DNA from: Cylindrospermopsis curvispora GIHE-G1
Lineage (GTDB): Bacteria; Cyanobacteriota; Cyanobacteriia; Cyanobacteriales; Nostocaceae
NCBI RefSeq assembly: GCF_014489415.1
Contig: NZ_CP060822.1
Location: forward strand, 2,341,501 to 2,405,500
DNA length: 64,000 nucleotides
Reading direction: 5' to 3'
Shown here: positions 45,563 through 54,519 of the stretch, piece after piece
Position numbering within the stretch: the first letter of the stretch is position 1
Layout of the letters: the number at the start of each line of letters is the position of its first letter
Translations under genes and position numbers: made by a program
The notes under the pieces: generated by a model
Database searches by the model: none
Seen by the model: only the letters and a program-made list of their open reading frames with translations
What the model was told of the DNA's origin: nothing

Positions 45563-46727
45563 ACCCGCTTCCCTCTGGGAAGTGGAATCAATGGAAACAA
45601 AATAGTCTCTTTGGTCTTTTCGACCTCTAATACTTACCCGCTTCCCTCTGGGAAGTGGAATCAATGGAAACTGTAAGCATTTGATAGATTTAAAAATATT
45701 TTCCCAAAGGTACCCGCTTCCCTCTGGGAAGTGGAATCAATGGAAACTTTATGTCTTACACTGTCACTAGTCAAATAAAAAATGGACCCGCTTCCCTCTG
45801 GGAAGTGGAATCAATGGAAACTGTTTGGGTTTTGAAACTCAATTAACAACATCATACTACCCGCTTCCCTCTGGGAAGTGGAATCAATGGAAACTTAGAT
45901 CCTCTATCTCCTTCTCCGTTCGGGTTAGTATTGCTTACCCGCTTCCCTCTGGGAAGTGGAATCAATGGAAACCTCTTGCCAAAACTCTCTCCCTGAAGAT
46001 GCTACTCAGCTCTTTTAACCCGCTTCCCTCTGGGAAGTGGAATCAATGGAAACATGTTAATGCCTGCTTGAGCGAGGGGAAATCAAACCCCTTTGCCCCG
46101 CTTCCCTCTGGGAAGTGGAATCAATGGAAACTTTCAGCTATCACAATTCTAAATGGTGGTTCCAGGGGATACCCGCTTCCCTCTGGGAAGTGGAATCAAT
46201 GGAAACCAAGCTGCAAGAGTACGTACTCTTGCAGCTCTTGGCTATACCCGCTTCCCTCTGGGAAGTGGAATCAATGGAAACTCACTTTATCCGCAAAGAA
46301 CAGAAAGCCTTCCTGCTACCCGCTTCCCTCTGGGAAGTGGAATCAATGGAAACTCCCACAGCCACTCGGCTCCCCAGCCAATGATTATCAACCCGCTTCC
46401 CTCTGGGAAGTGGAATCAATGGAAACTGAGTCCCAAACACCGGTGTTTGGGTTTTGAAATTCAATTAACAAACCCGCTTCCCTCTGGGAAGTGGAATCAA
46501 TGGAAACACCTACAATCAAAACAAGACATACATCCTCCTAAGAAACCCGCTTCCCTCTGGGAAGTGGAATCAATGGAAACAGGTGGATTTCCTTGTTAAT
46601 GTAAGGGAAGGTAACTCACCCGCTTCCCTCTGGGAAGTGGAATCAATGGAAACGCCTCGAGGATATCTTCAGTTGACTTTATTAGCTCTAGACCCGCTTC
46701 CCTCTGGGAAGTGGAATCAATGGAAAC
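45563..46727 (+). CRISPR. CRISPR array, 16 repeats of 36 bp and 15 spacers
   Basis: Repeats start at 45563, 45636, 45712, 45786, 45859, 45937, 46018, 46096, 46171, 46246, 46318, 46391, 46472, 46545, 46618 and 46692. Each is 36 bp, starting ACCCGCTTCC and ending ATGGAAAC, with an internal GCTTCCC/GGGAAGT hairpin. All are identical except the first base of the 46096 copy (C). Spacers are 36-45 nt, a spread common in type III arrays. The GGAAAC 3' end and the decayed repeat at 46737 show transcription left to right with the leader on the left. No cas gene is in the window, so the machinery acts in trans or the array is orphan. Spacers 46207-46245 and 46427-46471 contain long palindromes. Confidence 0.97.
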
Positions 46728-46736
46728 AATAGAGTA

Positions 46737-46772
46737 GACCTCACTCGCTGGGGACACTGATTGAATAGAAAC
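46737..46772 (+). repeat. Degenerate terminal CRISPR repeat
   Basis: After a 9-base stub of spacer, a 36-base sequence ending GATTGAATAGAAAC resembles the repeat only at its 3' third. Such decayed copies mark the trailer end of an array. Confidence 0.6.
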
Positions 46773-46833
46773 ATGTATAAACCAATGACAATGTTAAACT
46801 ATTGAATCTTGGTAATATTACACACAAAATAAT

Positions 46834-47040
46834 ATGGAAGTTATTTACATTTTTTTTATAGTAATAGTAGTCCTTATAATCCAAGTCGCCATAGTGAGAT
46901 GGGTGTTCAGAATTAATCATATTGTGATGATATTGGAAAGAATAGTAGCTCACCTTGAAGATATCAAGAAGCAGAATAACATACTAATAAGGCACCAAAA
47001 TGAGATGCTGGAGTTGCTTGACACTGATGCAGAAAGTTAG
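46834..47040 (+). CDS. Small membrane-anchored coiled-coil protein, unknown function
   Basis: The 68-aa product begins with one strong membrane helix (MEVIYIFFIVIVVLIIQVAI, residues 1-20). A heptad-like amphipathic helix follows (RINHIVMILERIVAHLEDIK, ~26-45) and then a polar end. No Shine-Dalgarno is evident, which is not rare in cyanobacteria. It lies 62 bases after the CRISPR trailer. Membrane-helix plus coiled-coil microproteins occur as toxins, phage-defence accessories and membrane tethers, but nothing here decides between these. Confidence 0.5.
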   Translation: MEVIYIFFIVIVVLIIQVAIVRWVFRINHIVMILERIVAHLEDIKKQNNILIRHQNEMLELLDTDAES

Positions 47041-47248
47041 TGCCAAATGTAGCATTATTGGCAAAGTGCTGACATTAGCGGGAGTCTCGACAACAGCAGT
47101 TTCATCGATCACCATTGATCGTAGTCTCATGAAATACTAGGGTTTATCACTAGTTGGGGAGACTAAGGAGCAAGGATATTTTAAGCTATAATTCTTGTAT
47201 ATCACACATCTTGTCTGATCGTTGTTATTCAGGACAGTTATCCTACAA

Positions 47249-47286
47249 ACTACTTCCCTCAAAAGAAGTGGAACTAATTAATGGAA
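47249..47286 (+). repeat. Orphan degenerate CRISPR repeat
   Basis: ACTTCCCTC, a four-base A-rich loop, GAAGTGGAACTAATTAATGG and AAAG follow the order of the array repeat (CTTCCCTC-loop-GAAGTGGAATCAATGGAAAC) with a few changes. It lies about 520 bases after the array end and suggests the array was once longer or was partly deleted. Confidence 0.6.
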
Positions 47287-47304
47287 AGATCTAAGTGGTT
47301 GAGG

Positions 47305-47340
47305 TAGGCGATCGCGAAGCACTCGCTACGCGAAATCGCA
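47305..47340. repeat. HIP1-derived dispersed palindrome (best copy)
   Basis: This copy reads TAGGCGATCGCGAAGCACTC then GCTACGCGAAATCGCA, so it can fold into two nested stems. It is the most complete of the four copies in this window and contains a HIP1 octamer core. Confidence 0.7.
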
Positions 47341-47741
47341 TTGGTATTTTTAATAGAATACAATTTCTGCTGTTATTAAATAGGAGATCGCACTTAACAG
47401 ATTTTACTTGTAGCTTTATACCGACACAGTAGTTCGGATAGGTTTTGCATATAGTTGGTTTCTGCTGTCGCAAAGCGATCGCAAGCCAAAAATGATGAAG
47501 AGGAACAGAAGGAAACAGATACCAGCAATGACCCATAACACCTTGTTCACAGGTGACTGGGTTGAGCAACGTATTGCGAGAACAGACAAGATATGTGAGA
47601 TATTACTCTCTAATCAAATGAGTGCAGGATTCTTGTATTTTTCATTTATGCTTGACAAGTCGCAAGACTTTACAAAAATTATTAATTATTTTCTGTAAAC
47701 CTATTGCATATCTGTTCAAATAGTTTTATAATTAGAAAAAA

Positions 47742-47786
47742 GTAAGGTGACCGAGGTCTCGAACCAAGATTTCCAGATCACCTTAC
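47742..47786 (+). promoter_or_regulatory. Inverted repeat in the 5' region of the 83-aa gene
   Basis: GTAAGGTGA and TCACCTTAC form a perfect 9-bp stem around 27 bases that hold further short complementary stretches (GAGGTCTCG, GGT/ACC). It ends 25 bases before the start codon at 47812, so it would lie in the 5' UTR. It could be a regulatory RNA structure or an operator; no known class is recognised. Confidence 0.45.
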
Positions 47787-47811
47787 ACCCCAAAATAGAG
47801 GCAAATAAATT

Positions 47812-48063
47812 ATGGCACAAATTAGAAATTTCATCAGCAGCATTGATGATACTGGAGTGGTTGACTCTAGGGTGGTTTCACAAGCTAGTCACCGGGAACC
47901 ACTAAAACATCTGTTGATCGGGTCGAAAAAGACGGTAATTAGTACGATTCACTATCTACACGTGCTTGGTTATGCCAATGCAACGGATTGGAGTGATCTG
48001 ACGCCAACTGGTAATTCTGGGGAAGTGATGAGTATTCTGGTAAGACATATTGTGATTAATTAG
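47812..48063 (+). CDS. Conserved cyanobacterial hypothetical protein, 83 aa
   Basis: The product starts MAQIRNFISSIDDTGVVDSR and continues with HREPLKHLLIGSKKTVISTI, an ordered, soluble-looking small protein without membrane helix. I recall similar short proteins in other Nostocales but no assigned function. ATG 47812 follows GAGGCAAATAAATT. An inverted repeat lies just upstream (47742-47786). It is separated by ~200 bases from the defence operon on the same strand and may or may not belong to it. Confidence 0.7.
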   Translation: MAQIRNFISSIDDTGVVDSRVVSQASHREPLKHLLIGSKKTVISTIHYLHVLGYANATDWSDLTPTGNSGEVMSILVRHIVIN

Positions 48064-48147
48064 TTTTCTACTTAACTCGTGGGTCTTCCCATGAGTTAGA
48101 GATATATTAGGGCGATGTCGCGAGAAGGATACTACTCTTGCTGTATA

Positions 48148-48187
48148 TTAGGGCGATTGCGAAGCACTCCCTATGGGAGCTCGCGGG
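48148..48187. repeat. HIP1-derived dispersed palindrome
   Basis: GGGCGATTGCGAAGCACTCC followed by CTATGGGAGCTCGCGGG. A shorter piece of the same family (GGGCGATGTCGCGAGAAGG) lies at 48111-48129. Confidence 0.65.
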
Positions 48188-48266
48188 ACAAGATGGGAAA
48201 AATTAGTGGAGTAGTTTTAAATATGTTACAATTGCTATGAATATAAATTAGTCACATACTACTCTT

Positions 48267-51140
48267 ATGGTGAATGACAGACAAAGGCCAGATTTATTGA
48301 TAGAGAAAAGATTGCCAGTGCAAACCTTAAATGAGCAGGTTTATTATGAACATGGAGCAAATCCATTTAAGGGACTGCATCGCTGGTATTCACGCAAACC
48401 TTTATCTTTTAGTCGGGCTAGTGTGTTGGCATCTTTGCTACCTGCGGATGTAAGTATGGAGGAATTTGAGGATTTATTGGGTTTAAAACGGGGAGAAGAG
48501 GTGAAGCTCTACAAAACACCTCCCTCCCGGGAATTAATTAAGAAGGTGCAAGGTTATTGCGTGGAAGTGTGGGGAAATCCTACTCCGACGGTTTTAGATG
48601 CTTTTGCAGGAGGAGGTAGTATACCTTTTGAAGCGGTTAGATATGGATTGAATGTTTTGGCTTCTGATTTAAATTCGGTTGCGGTGGTGACGATGAAAGC
48701 AGCTATGGAATATCCGATAAAGTTTGGAGCAGATTTACAAGATGATATTGATAGGTGGGTAAAATGGGTGGGAGAGGAAGCAGAAAAAAGATTGGCTGAG
48801 TTTTTTCCGTCCTTACCAGAGGAAACAGTACAAAATTATTTATGGGCCCACACGGTTGTTTGTCCCCATTGTCAGTCTGTTATTCCTTTAAGTCCTAATT
48901 GGTGGTTGTATAAACGTCCAGAAAAGCAGAATTTACATAAATGGACTGCAGTAAAACCGATTGGTAATGGTGAGAATAAGCGGGTTGATTTTGAATTAAT
49001 AAGGGGAAAAAAGGGGAAGGGGACGACGATTGCAACAGATCATGGGGAATATGATCCGGATACTACAACTACTATTGGAAGGGGGGTGGGTAAGTGTGTT
49101 AATTGTGGGAATATAATTGAGGATGATTTTATTAAAAGGCAAGCTCAAGGTGAAGGTTTAGGCTATCAATTATATGCGGTAGCTTATAAAAAGGGAAAGG
49201 GAAGTCTGGAGTTTAGAATACCAAATGATTTAGATATTATGGGGGTGAAAAAAGCTGAAAATTACATAGAACATGAAATTGAAGACTGGAAGATTAAAGG
49301 ATTTTTTCCGGATGTAGAAGTGACAGATGGTCAAGAAACTCATAGGTTATTTGCCATGGGTATTAATGATTGGAGTAAGTTTTTTAATCCCAGGCAACTG
49401 GTGACGCTAGTAACATATTTAGAAATTATAAATGAAGCGAAAAATCTGATTCAATCTGAATATGAATGGGAGAAATCACAAGCTATATCAACTTATTTGG
49501 CTTTGGTTTTGGATAGATGTGTTGATAGGAATTGTAGATTATCTATCTGGCATACGGCTAGATCATCAATAGAAAGAGCATCTACACAACACGCTCTAAA
49601 TTTAACATGGAACTATCCAGAAGCTAGTGGTGCTGGTGAGTTGTGGTTTTCATGTGCTGATGCTTTTGCCTCAGACTATAAAAGTCTTTGTTCATTATTA
49701 GGAGAAAATGTGGGAAAGACAGAAAAGTATGATATTCCCATAGATAAGAAATCAATTCAAATAGAGTCAGCATCAGCGGATAACTTAACACATATTGCTG
49801 ATAAATCAGTACATGCAATAATTACCGACCCTCCTTATTATTCAACCATTCAATATGCGGAACTAGCAGACTTTTTCTATGTATGGCTAAAACGCAGTCT
49901 AGGAGATATATTCCCCGAACTTTTCTACTTGGAACTAACAGATAAAGAAAGAGAAGCTGTCGCTAATCCTTCCCGGTTTAGGAATATGGGAATATCCCCA
50001 GAAATCTTAGCGAATCAAGACTATGAGGCAAAAATGTCCATGGCTTTTGCTGAATACCACCGGGTTTTGCGTGATGATGGAGTGATGACTGTTCAATTCA
50101 ATCATAAAGATTCTGGTGCTTGGGATATTTTAGCCAAGTCTCTGATGGATGCTGGTTTTGAAATTACAGCTTCCTGGGCGGTTAGTACAGAAAATCCTCA
50201 AAATCTCCACCAGGCTCAAAAAAATGCGGTTTCTAGCACCGTTCTATTAGTGTGTCGTAAACGTTATCCCCATGCTGAACAAGGTTGGTGGGATGATGTG
50301 CGTCTGGAATTACGTAATACTATCTTGAGTAAAGCTCCAGAAATTGAACGCTCCCTAACTGCAGATTCTAGACCTGCACCGGATAGGGTGGAAGACCCCC
50401 GTCAAAGAATTAAGCCTCCGGGTATTGATTTATGTTTGACAGCTTATGGTAGTGCTTTAAGTGTGTTTACCCGTTATAGTTCTATATTGGATAGTACAGG
50501 AATTAAAGTAGAGCCTAAAGCAGCTTTTGAAGAAGTGCGTCAAGCTATAGTATCATACCGATTAGAAAGGTTGTTGGCGGGGAAGGATTTTCATGGGGTG
50601 GATACTTTGACTCAATGGTATATTCTGGCTTGGGATACTTTTGAAGCGCGAGAATTTCCTTTTGATGAAGCTAGACAATTGGCTTTGGCTGTGGGGGGTT
50701 TTGATGTTTCTGATTTGGTGAAAAAATATAAGTTGTTGGATTCTGCTAGTGGTTTTTGTAAGCTGTTAACTCCAGAACAAAGGTTGAAGAAACGGGCTTT
50801 TTCTGTAGTAGATAGGGAGTTTTCTGGTGTGAATTTGGTAGATGGAATTCATGCTATAATTTGCATTTATCAAATAGAACAAAAAATAGAGTTTGTCAGA
50901 AGGTTCTTAAAAAATACAGAATTGGTAAGTAAGGATGCTTTTATGAAAACTTTTGAGTTGGTTTTGAAGGTGATTCCTCAGATAAAGGATGAAAGAAAAC
51001 GAATTATAGAGGAGAAGGTGTTATTGGATTTATGGTTGGCTATGGATGAGATAAAGGCTAAGGTGTCTTATGAACAAATGGAGTTGCCATTTAATCTATC
51101 TGGAACAAATGATGAGCCAACTCAAATATCCCTGTTTTAG
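48267..51140 (+). CDS. DUF1156-domain DNA adenine methylase, defence-associated
   Basis: The 957-aa protein opens with the DUF1156 signature (RLPVQTLNEQVYYEHGANPF, HRWYSRKPLSFSRA, residues ~14-54). It continues with SAM motif I TVLDAFAGGGSIPFEA (~108-123), zinc-binding pairs CPHC (~198) and CVNC (~277), and catalytic motif IV DPPYYSTIQYAELADFFYVW (~521-540), the form of amino-methylases that make N6-methyladenine. FAEYHRVLRDDGVMTVQFNH is a later methylase block. Genes of this family occur in archaeal and bacterial defence islands with DUF499 and helicase genes. It would mark host DNA. It is the first gene of the 48267-58346 operon. Confidence 0.92.
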   Translation: MVNDRQRPDLLIEKRLPVQTLNEQVYYEHGANPFKGLHRWYSRKPLSFSRASVLASLLPADVSMEEFEDLLGLKRGEEVKLYKTPPSRELIKKVQGYCVEVWGNPTPTVLDAFAGGGSIPFEAVRYGLNVLASDLNSVAVVTMKAAMEYPIKFGADLQDDIDRWVKWVGEEAEKRLAEFFPSLPEETVQNYLWAHTVVCPHCQSVIPLSPNWWLYKRPEKQNLHKWTAVKPIGNGENKRVDFELIRGKKGKGTTIATDHGEYDPDTTTTIGRGVGKCVNCGNIIEDDFIKRQAQGEGLGYQLYAVAYKKGKGSLEFRIPNDLDIMGVKKAENYIEHEIEDWKIKGFFPDVEVTDGQETHRLFAMGINDWSKFFNPRQLVTLVTYLEIINEAKNLIQSEYEWEKSQAISTYLALVLDRCVDRNCRLSIWHTARSSIERASTQHALNLTWNYPEASGAGELWFSCADAFASDYKSLCSLLGENVGKTEKYDIPIDKKSIQIESASADNLTHIADKSVHAIITDPPYYSTIQYAELADFFYVWLKRSLGDIFPELFYLELTDKEREAVANPSRFRNMGISPEILANQDYEAKMSMAFAEYHRVLRDDGVMTVQFNHKDSGAWDILAKSLMDAGFEITASWAVSTENPQNLHQAQKNAVSSTVLLVCRKRYPHAEQGWWDDVRLELRNTILSKAPEIERSLTADSRPAPDRVEDPRQRIKPPGIDLCLTAYGSALSVFTRYSSILDSTGIKVEPKAAFEEVRQAIVSYRLERLLAGKDFHGVDTLTQWYILAWDTFEAREFPFDEARQLALAVGGFDVSDLVKKYKLLDSASGFCKLLTPEQRLKKRAFSVVDREFSGVNLVDGIHAIICIYQIEQKIEFVRRFLKNTELVSKDAFMKTFELVLKVIPQIKDERKRIIEEKVLLDLWLAMDEIKAKVSYEQMELPFNLSGTNDEPTQISLF

Positions 51141-51146
51141 GTGTGA

Positions 51147-51244
51147 TAAGTAGGGAGGGACAATTATTTGTAGGATGGGTTTCATACTTCAACTCAACCT
51201 AGGTTGTACGTTCATCTTATATTTAATTACACCCACCCTCTTAG
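51147..51244 (+). repeat. MITE-like dispersed repeat, copy C
   Basis: The element starts TAAGTAGGGAGGGACAATTA six bases after the methylase stop and ends CCTCTTAG. It lacks the GGGTC...GACCC hairpin of copies A and B but keeps the TTCATACTTCAACTCAACC part. It sits between two genes of the defence operon. Confidence 0.75.
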
Positions 51245-51330
51245 AGGTTTTTAAAAACTGTTTTGGTCGCTGGTTGGAGCTATGGGTTATTTTTTGGGGG
51301 GAGATCTATTTATAAAAGGGGTTAGGATTT

Positions 51331-54300
51331 GTGAAAAGTCTACGGAATAAGTCTTGGAAAATCAGTTATTCTAGCAATGGTGACAATACAATTGCTGATT
51401 TCTATATTCCTGCTCTATCTGCTGCGGTTCAATATGATAGAAAGTCAGGTTTTTTTAGTAGTTACATACTGAGTAGGGTGGCTAGGGGTTTGGGAACAAT
51501 GGTTGATAATGGGGGTAAAATGCGTCTGATTATGGGATGTGAGTTTACTCCACAAGATTTGGAAGCTATCCAAAAAGGATATTCCCTGCGTGACGCTTTA
51601 TGGGAGCGTTTGGATGCTAGTTTTACTCCCCCAGAAAATTTCGCTCAGTTAAAACACCTGGAAATTCTCAGTTGGTTAATTGCTAATGAATGTCTAGATA
51701 TAAAAATAGCTGTTCCTCTCAAACAAAATGGTTTACCTGATGTGGAACAGTTAGATTCTAAACATATCTTTCATGAGAAGGTGGGGATTTTTACTGATAT
51801 TAATGGTGATAAATTGGTATTTAATGGGTCGAATAATGAATCTATTGGGGGATGGGAAAAAAATGTTGAGTCCTTTCATGTGTATTGTTCTTGGGAGGGG
51901 GGAAGAGAGTTAGATAGGGTAGAAGAAGAGGTTTCTCGTTTTGAGCAACTTTGGTTTGATATTTCCCCTAACGTGCGGATATTTGATATTCCTGATGCAG
52001 TGCGAGAGAAATTACTGCGTTATACACCTACTTGCCAACCTACTAGTAATAGTCACTTAGATTTTGATTCTGTTCCAGAGGATGACTTTTCACAGATGCT
52101 ACACTACCAAAAAGATATGGTAGGTGTCAGTCAAGCACCCGTTGAACAAACTCCATTTATTACGGAAGAGGAAAAACAGTGTTTCAGGGAGTTAACAAAT
52201 ATAGACCAAAATGCAGGGTGTTTAGATTACTGTCTCAAATCTATACCTATTTCTCCCTGGCCACATCAAATTAAAATATTACGCCGGGTGGGAGAAACCT
52301 TTCCTACAAGTTATTTAATTGCGGATGAGGTGGGGTTGGGTAAAACTATTGAAACAGGGTTGATTATACGTTATCTATTGTTGACAAAGAAAATAGAACG
52401 TGTCCTAATTTTGAGTCCTGCTAGTGTACAGTCACAATGGCAAAAAGCATTGAGGGAGAATTTTAATCTACATTTTTGGAGTTACACCCAAAGTTCCTTA
52501 ACTGTTGACAGTGAATTTTTAATGAGAAGGAGTGAGAGGGGTAAACAGGGGGTTTGTGGCAATCCTTGGAATGCTGAGAATTTAATTCTTGCTTCTTCTC
52601 ATTTAGTGAGAAGAACTGACCGAATGGAGCAACTTTTGGCAGCGGATTGTTGGGATCTGGTGATTCTGGATGAAGCTCATCATGCTAGAAGAAAAAGTCC
52701 CCAAAATAGAAAGGAAACTCCTAATCTGCTTTTAAAATTGATGCAAAGGTTAAGAGAAAAGACTCAAGCCTTAATATTGCTGTCTGCTACTCCTATGCAA
52801 ATTGATGTGATAGAGATTTTTGATTTACTGAATCTTTTAGGATTAGAGGGTCATTGGGGTTACAGTGATAATTTTTGTTATTATTTTGAAAGTCTAAATC
52901 AATGTTCTGCGCTGGGGATTAAACCAGAGTTAATAGATTTTTGGCAGCTCATGTGTGGGGACTATTTTCAAAAAGGGGGAAAACCTTGCCCTAATTTACA
53001 GCAATTACTTTTACAACAAGATAAACTGTTAGCTTATAGAGTTCAGGATACTTGGCACAAATCCCAGAAAATATTGAATTATAAAAAAATCCTGGGGGAT
53101 GAGTCATTTTTGAATGGTTCTCGGCAATTTTTAACTACTAATACTCCTTTAAAGGATTTAATGTTTCGTCATACTCGTGAGACTTTAAGGCAATATTATA
53201 AGAGGGGTTTATTAAAACGGGATATACCTAAAAGAATCGTGCAAGATAATGCTATTGCCCTGGAACCATTCAGTGAAATTCCGCTGTATATAGCTGTTAG
53301 TGATTACGCTCGTCATTTTTATAAGTTAGCTCAAAAGGATAGGCGCAGTTGTCGAGGTTTTTTAATGACTCTATATCGTAAACGTTTAACCAGTTCATTT
53401 TATGCAGTGAGGGAGTCTTTACAACGGGGGTTAAATTGCCTGTTGGCAAAGCAGGGAAGTTTTATTACGGATGATGATTATGTGGATGTTGATGATGCTG
53501 GGGATGAGGTGATTTCTGGGATGGAGTCTTTGTTTGAGGATGTTGACCCCCAGGAAATTGATTATTTACAAAATTTGTTGCAACAGTTTGAAAATATGGG
53601 TAAGGATAGTAAACTCTCTTATTTTTTCCAAATTTTGCGTGACGAACTTTTAGAAAGGGAAAGTGTTCTGGTTTTTACCCAATATACAGATACTATGGAC
53701 TATTTAAGAGATAATCTTAAACAATTATATGGTAGTCAAATAGCGTGTTTTTCAGGAAGGGGGGGAGAATTGTTAAAGGGGGGAGATTGGTCGGTGGTGT
53801 ATAAAAATCAGATTGTCTCTCTTTTTCGGGAAGGTAAAATCAAAATTCTTTTGTGTACGGAGTCAGCTGCTGAAGGACTAAATTTACAAAATTGTGGTGT
53901 ATTAATTAATTATGATATGCCTTGGAATCCTATGCGGGTTGAACAAAGAATTGGCAGAATTGATAGAATTGGACAAAGGTATGATACGGTTCGGATCCAT
54001 AATCTTTATTATGATGGGACGGTGGAAGCTAAGGTTTATAAAAAACTTCGCGATCGCATTAATGCTTTTTCTAATGTGGTGGGTAATTTGCAACCAATTC
54101 TAGCTCAGACTCCTACGTTCATAGAGAAAGCTGCTATGAGTGCGGATCCCGAGGAGGAAGATGTGTTAATGTCGGAGTTGGATTCTACTTTAGATAGTCC
54201 TTTAGGGGTGGAGTTTGAAGCCATGGTAACTATGGATATAGAGAGTGATTTAGGAGTGATTAATCAACCCATTTTCCCCACCGGTATAACACCAGAGAAA

Positions 54301-54519
54301 ATAGAGAATGTGGTGACTAGGTCGGAGTTTTTAAAAACAAAGGGGATAGATTTTGAAAAGATATGTGAAAAAATATGGTTGTTAAAACATGAGGGTGAAG
54401 AATATGAGGTCACCTTTTATCCAGAAATTTTTGGAGAAAATCCTTGCCTAAAATTACTGAATTTTGGGGAACCGCTTTTTACCCTTTTGTTATCTCAGAA
54501 TGTAGGTTGGGTAGAGTAA
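51331..54519 (+). CDS. PLD-like nuclease fused to SNF2/HepA-type helicase, defence-associated
   Basis: The 1062-aa protein begins with a phospholipase-D-like domain (FYIPALSAAVQYDRKSGFFS; HEKVGIFTD at ~148; GSNNES at ~170). A superfamily-2 helicase follows: Walker A DEVGLGKTIETG (~333-344), DEAH box LVILDEAHHARR (~445), ILLSATP, and motif VI VEQRIGRIDRIGQ (~870). The GTG start has GGTTAGGA upstream. A single PLD half-site would need dimerisation. Role inferred: ATP-driven scanning and cleavage of unmodified invading DNA, spared where the DUF1156 methylase acts. The last five residues (VGWVE) are encoded by a MITE-like copy. Confidence 0.9.
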   Translation: MKSLRNKSWKISYSSNGDNTIADFYIPALSAAVQYDRKSGFFSSYILSRVARGLGTMVDNGGKMRLIMGCEFTPQDLEAIQKGYSLRDALWERLDASFTPPENFAQLKHLEILSWLIANECLDIKIAVPLKQNGLPDVEQLDSKHIFHEKVGIFTDINGDKLVFNGSNNESIGGWEKNVESFHVYCSWEGGRELDRVEEEVSRFEQLWFDISPNVRIFDIPDAVREKLLRYTPTCQPTSNSHLDFDSVPEDDFSQMLHYQKDMVGVSQAPVEQTPFITEEEKQCFRELTNIDQNAGCLDYCLKSIPISPWPHQIKILRRVGETFPTSYLIADEVGLGKTIETGLIIRYLLLTKKIERVLILSPASVQSQWQKALRENFNLHFWSYTQSSLTVDSEFLMRRSERGKQGVCGNPWNAENLILASSHLVRRTDRMEQLLAADCWDLVILDEAHHARRKSPQNRKETPNLLLKLMQRLREKTQALILLSATPMQIDVIEIFDLLNLLGLEGHWGYSDNFCYYFESLNQCSALGIKPELIDFWQLMCGDYFQKGGKPCPNLQQLLLQQDKLLAYRVQDTWHKSQKILNYKKILGDESFLNGSRQFLTTNTPLKDLMFRHTRETLRQYYKRGLLKRDIPKRIVQDNAIALEPFSEIPLYIAVSDYARHFYKLAQKDRRSCRGFLMTLYRKRLTSSFYAVRESLQRGLNCLLAKQGSFITDDDYVDVDDAGDEVISGMESLFEDVDPQEIDYLQNLLQQFENMGKDSKLSYFFQILRDELLERESVLVFTQYTDTMDYLRDNLKQLYGSQIACFSGRGGELLKGGDWSVVYKNQIVSLFREGKIKILLCTESAAEGLNLQNCGVLINYDMPWNPMRVEQRIGRIDRIGQRYDTVRIHNLYYDGTVEAKVYKKLRDRINAFSNVVGNLQPILAQTPTFIEKAAMSADPEEEDVLMSELDSTLDSPLGVEFEAMVTMDIESDLGVINQPIFPTGITPEKIENVVTRSEFLKTKGIDFEKICEKIWLLKHEGEEYEVTFYPEIFGENPCLKLLNFGEPLFTLLLSQNVGWVE

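Larger units (their letters stand above)
47041..47811. other. Gene-poor stretch with repeat debris
   Basis: No supported gene is seen in 771 bases. It holds an orphan degenerate CRISPR repeat (47249-47286), a HIP1-derived palindrome (47305-47340) and an inverted repeat (47742-47786) just before the next gene. A 68-codon open frame at 47492-47698 lacks a ribosome site and any recognisable domain and is not called. Confidence 0.6.

Noticed and set aside
45352-45630. 92-codon open frame before the array
   Set aside because: It runs from the leader into the first repeat, has no recognisable domain, and its sequence is better explained as leader DNA with an inverted repeat.
45825-46599. Long overlapping open frames with repeated PLPSGKWNQWK or ASLWEVESMET units
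   Set aside because: They are translations of the CRISPR repeats; the 36-bp repeat is a multiple of three, which keeps frames open. Not genes.
47492-47698. 68-codon open frame (MMKRNRRKQIPAMTHNT...)
   Set aside because: No ribosome site, no family likeness and overlap with repeat debris; cannot be supported.
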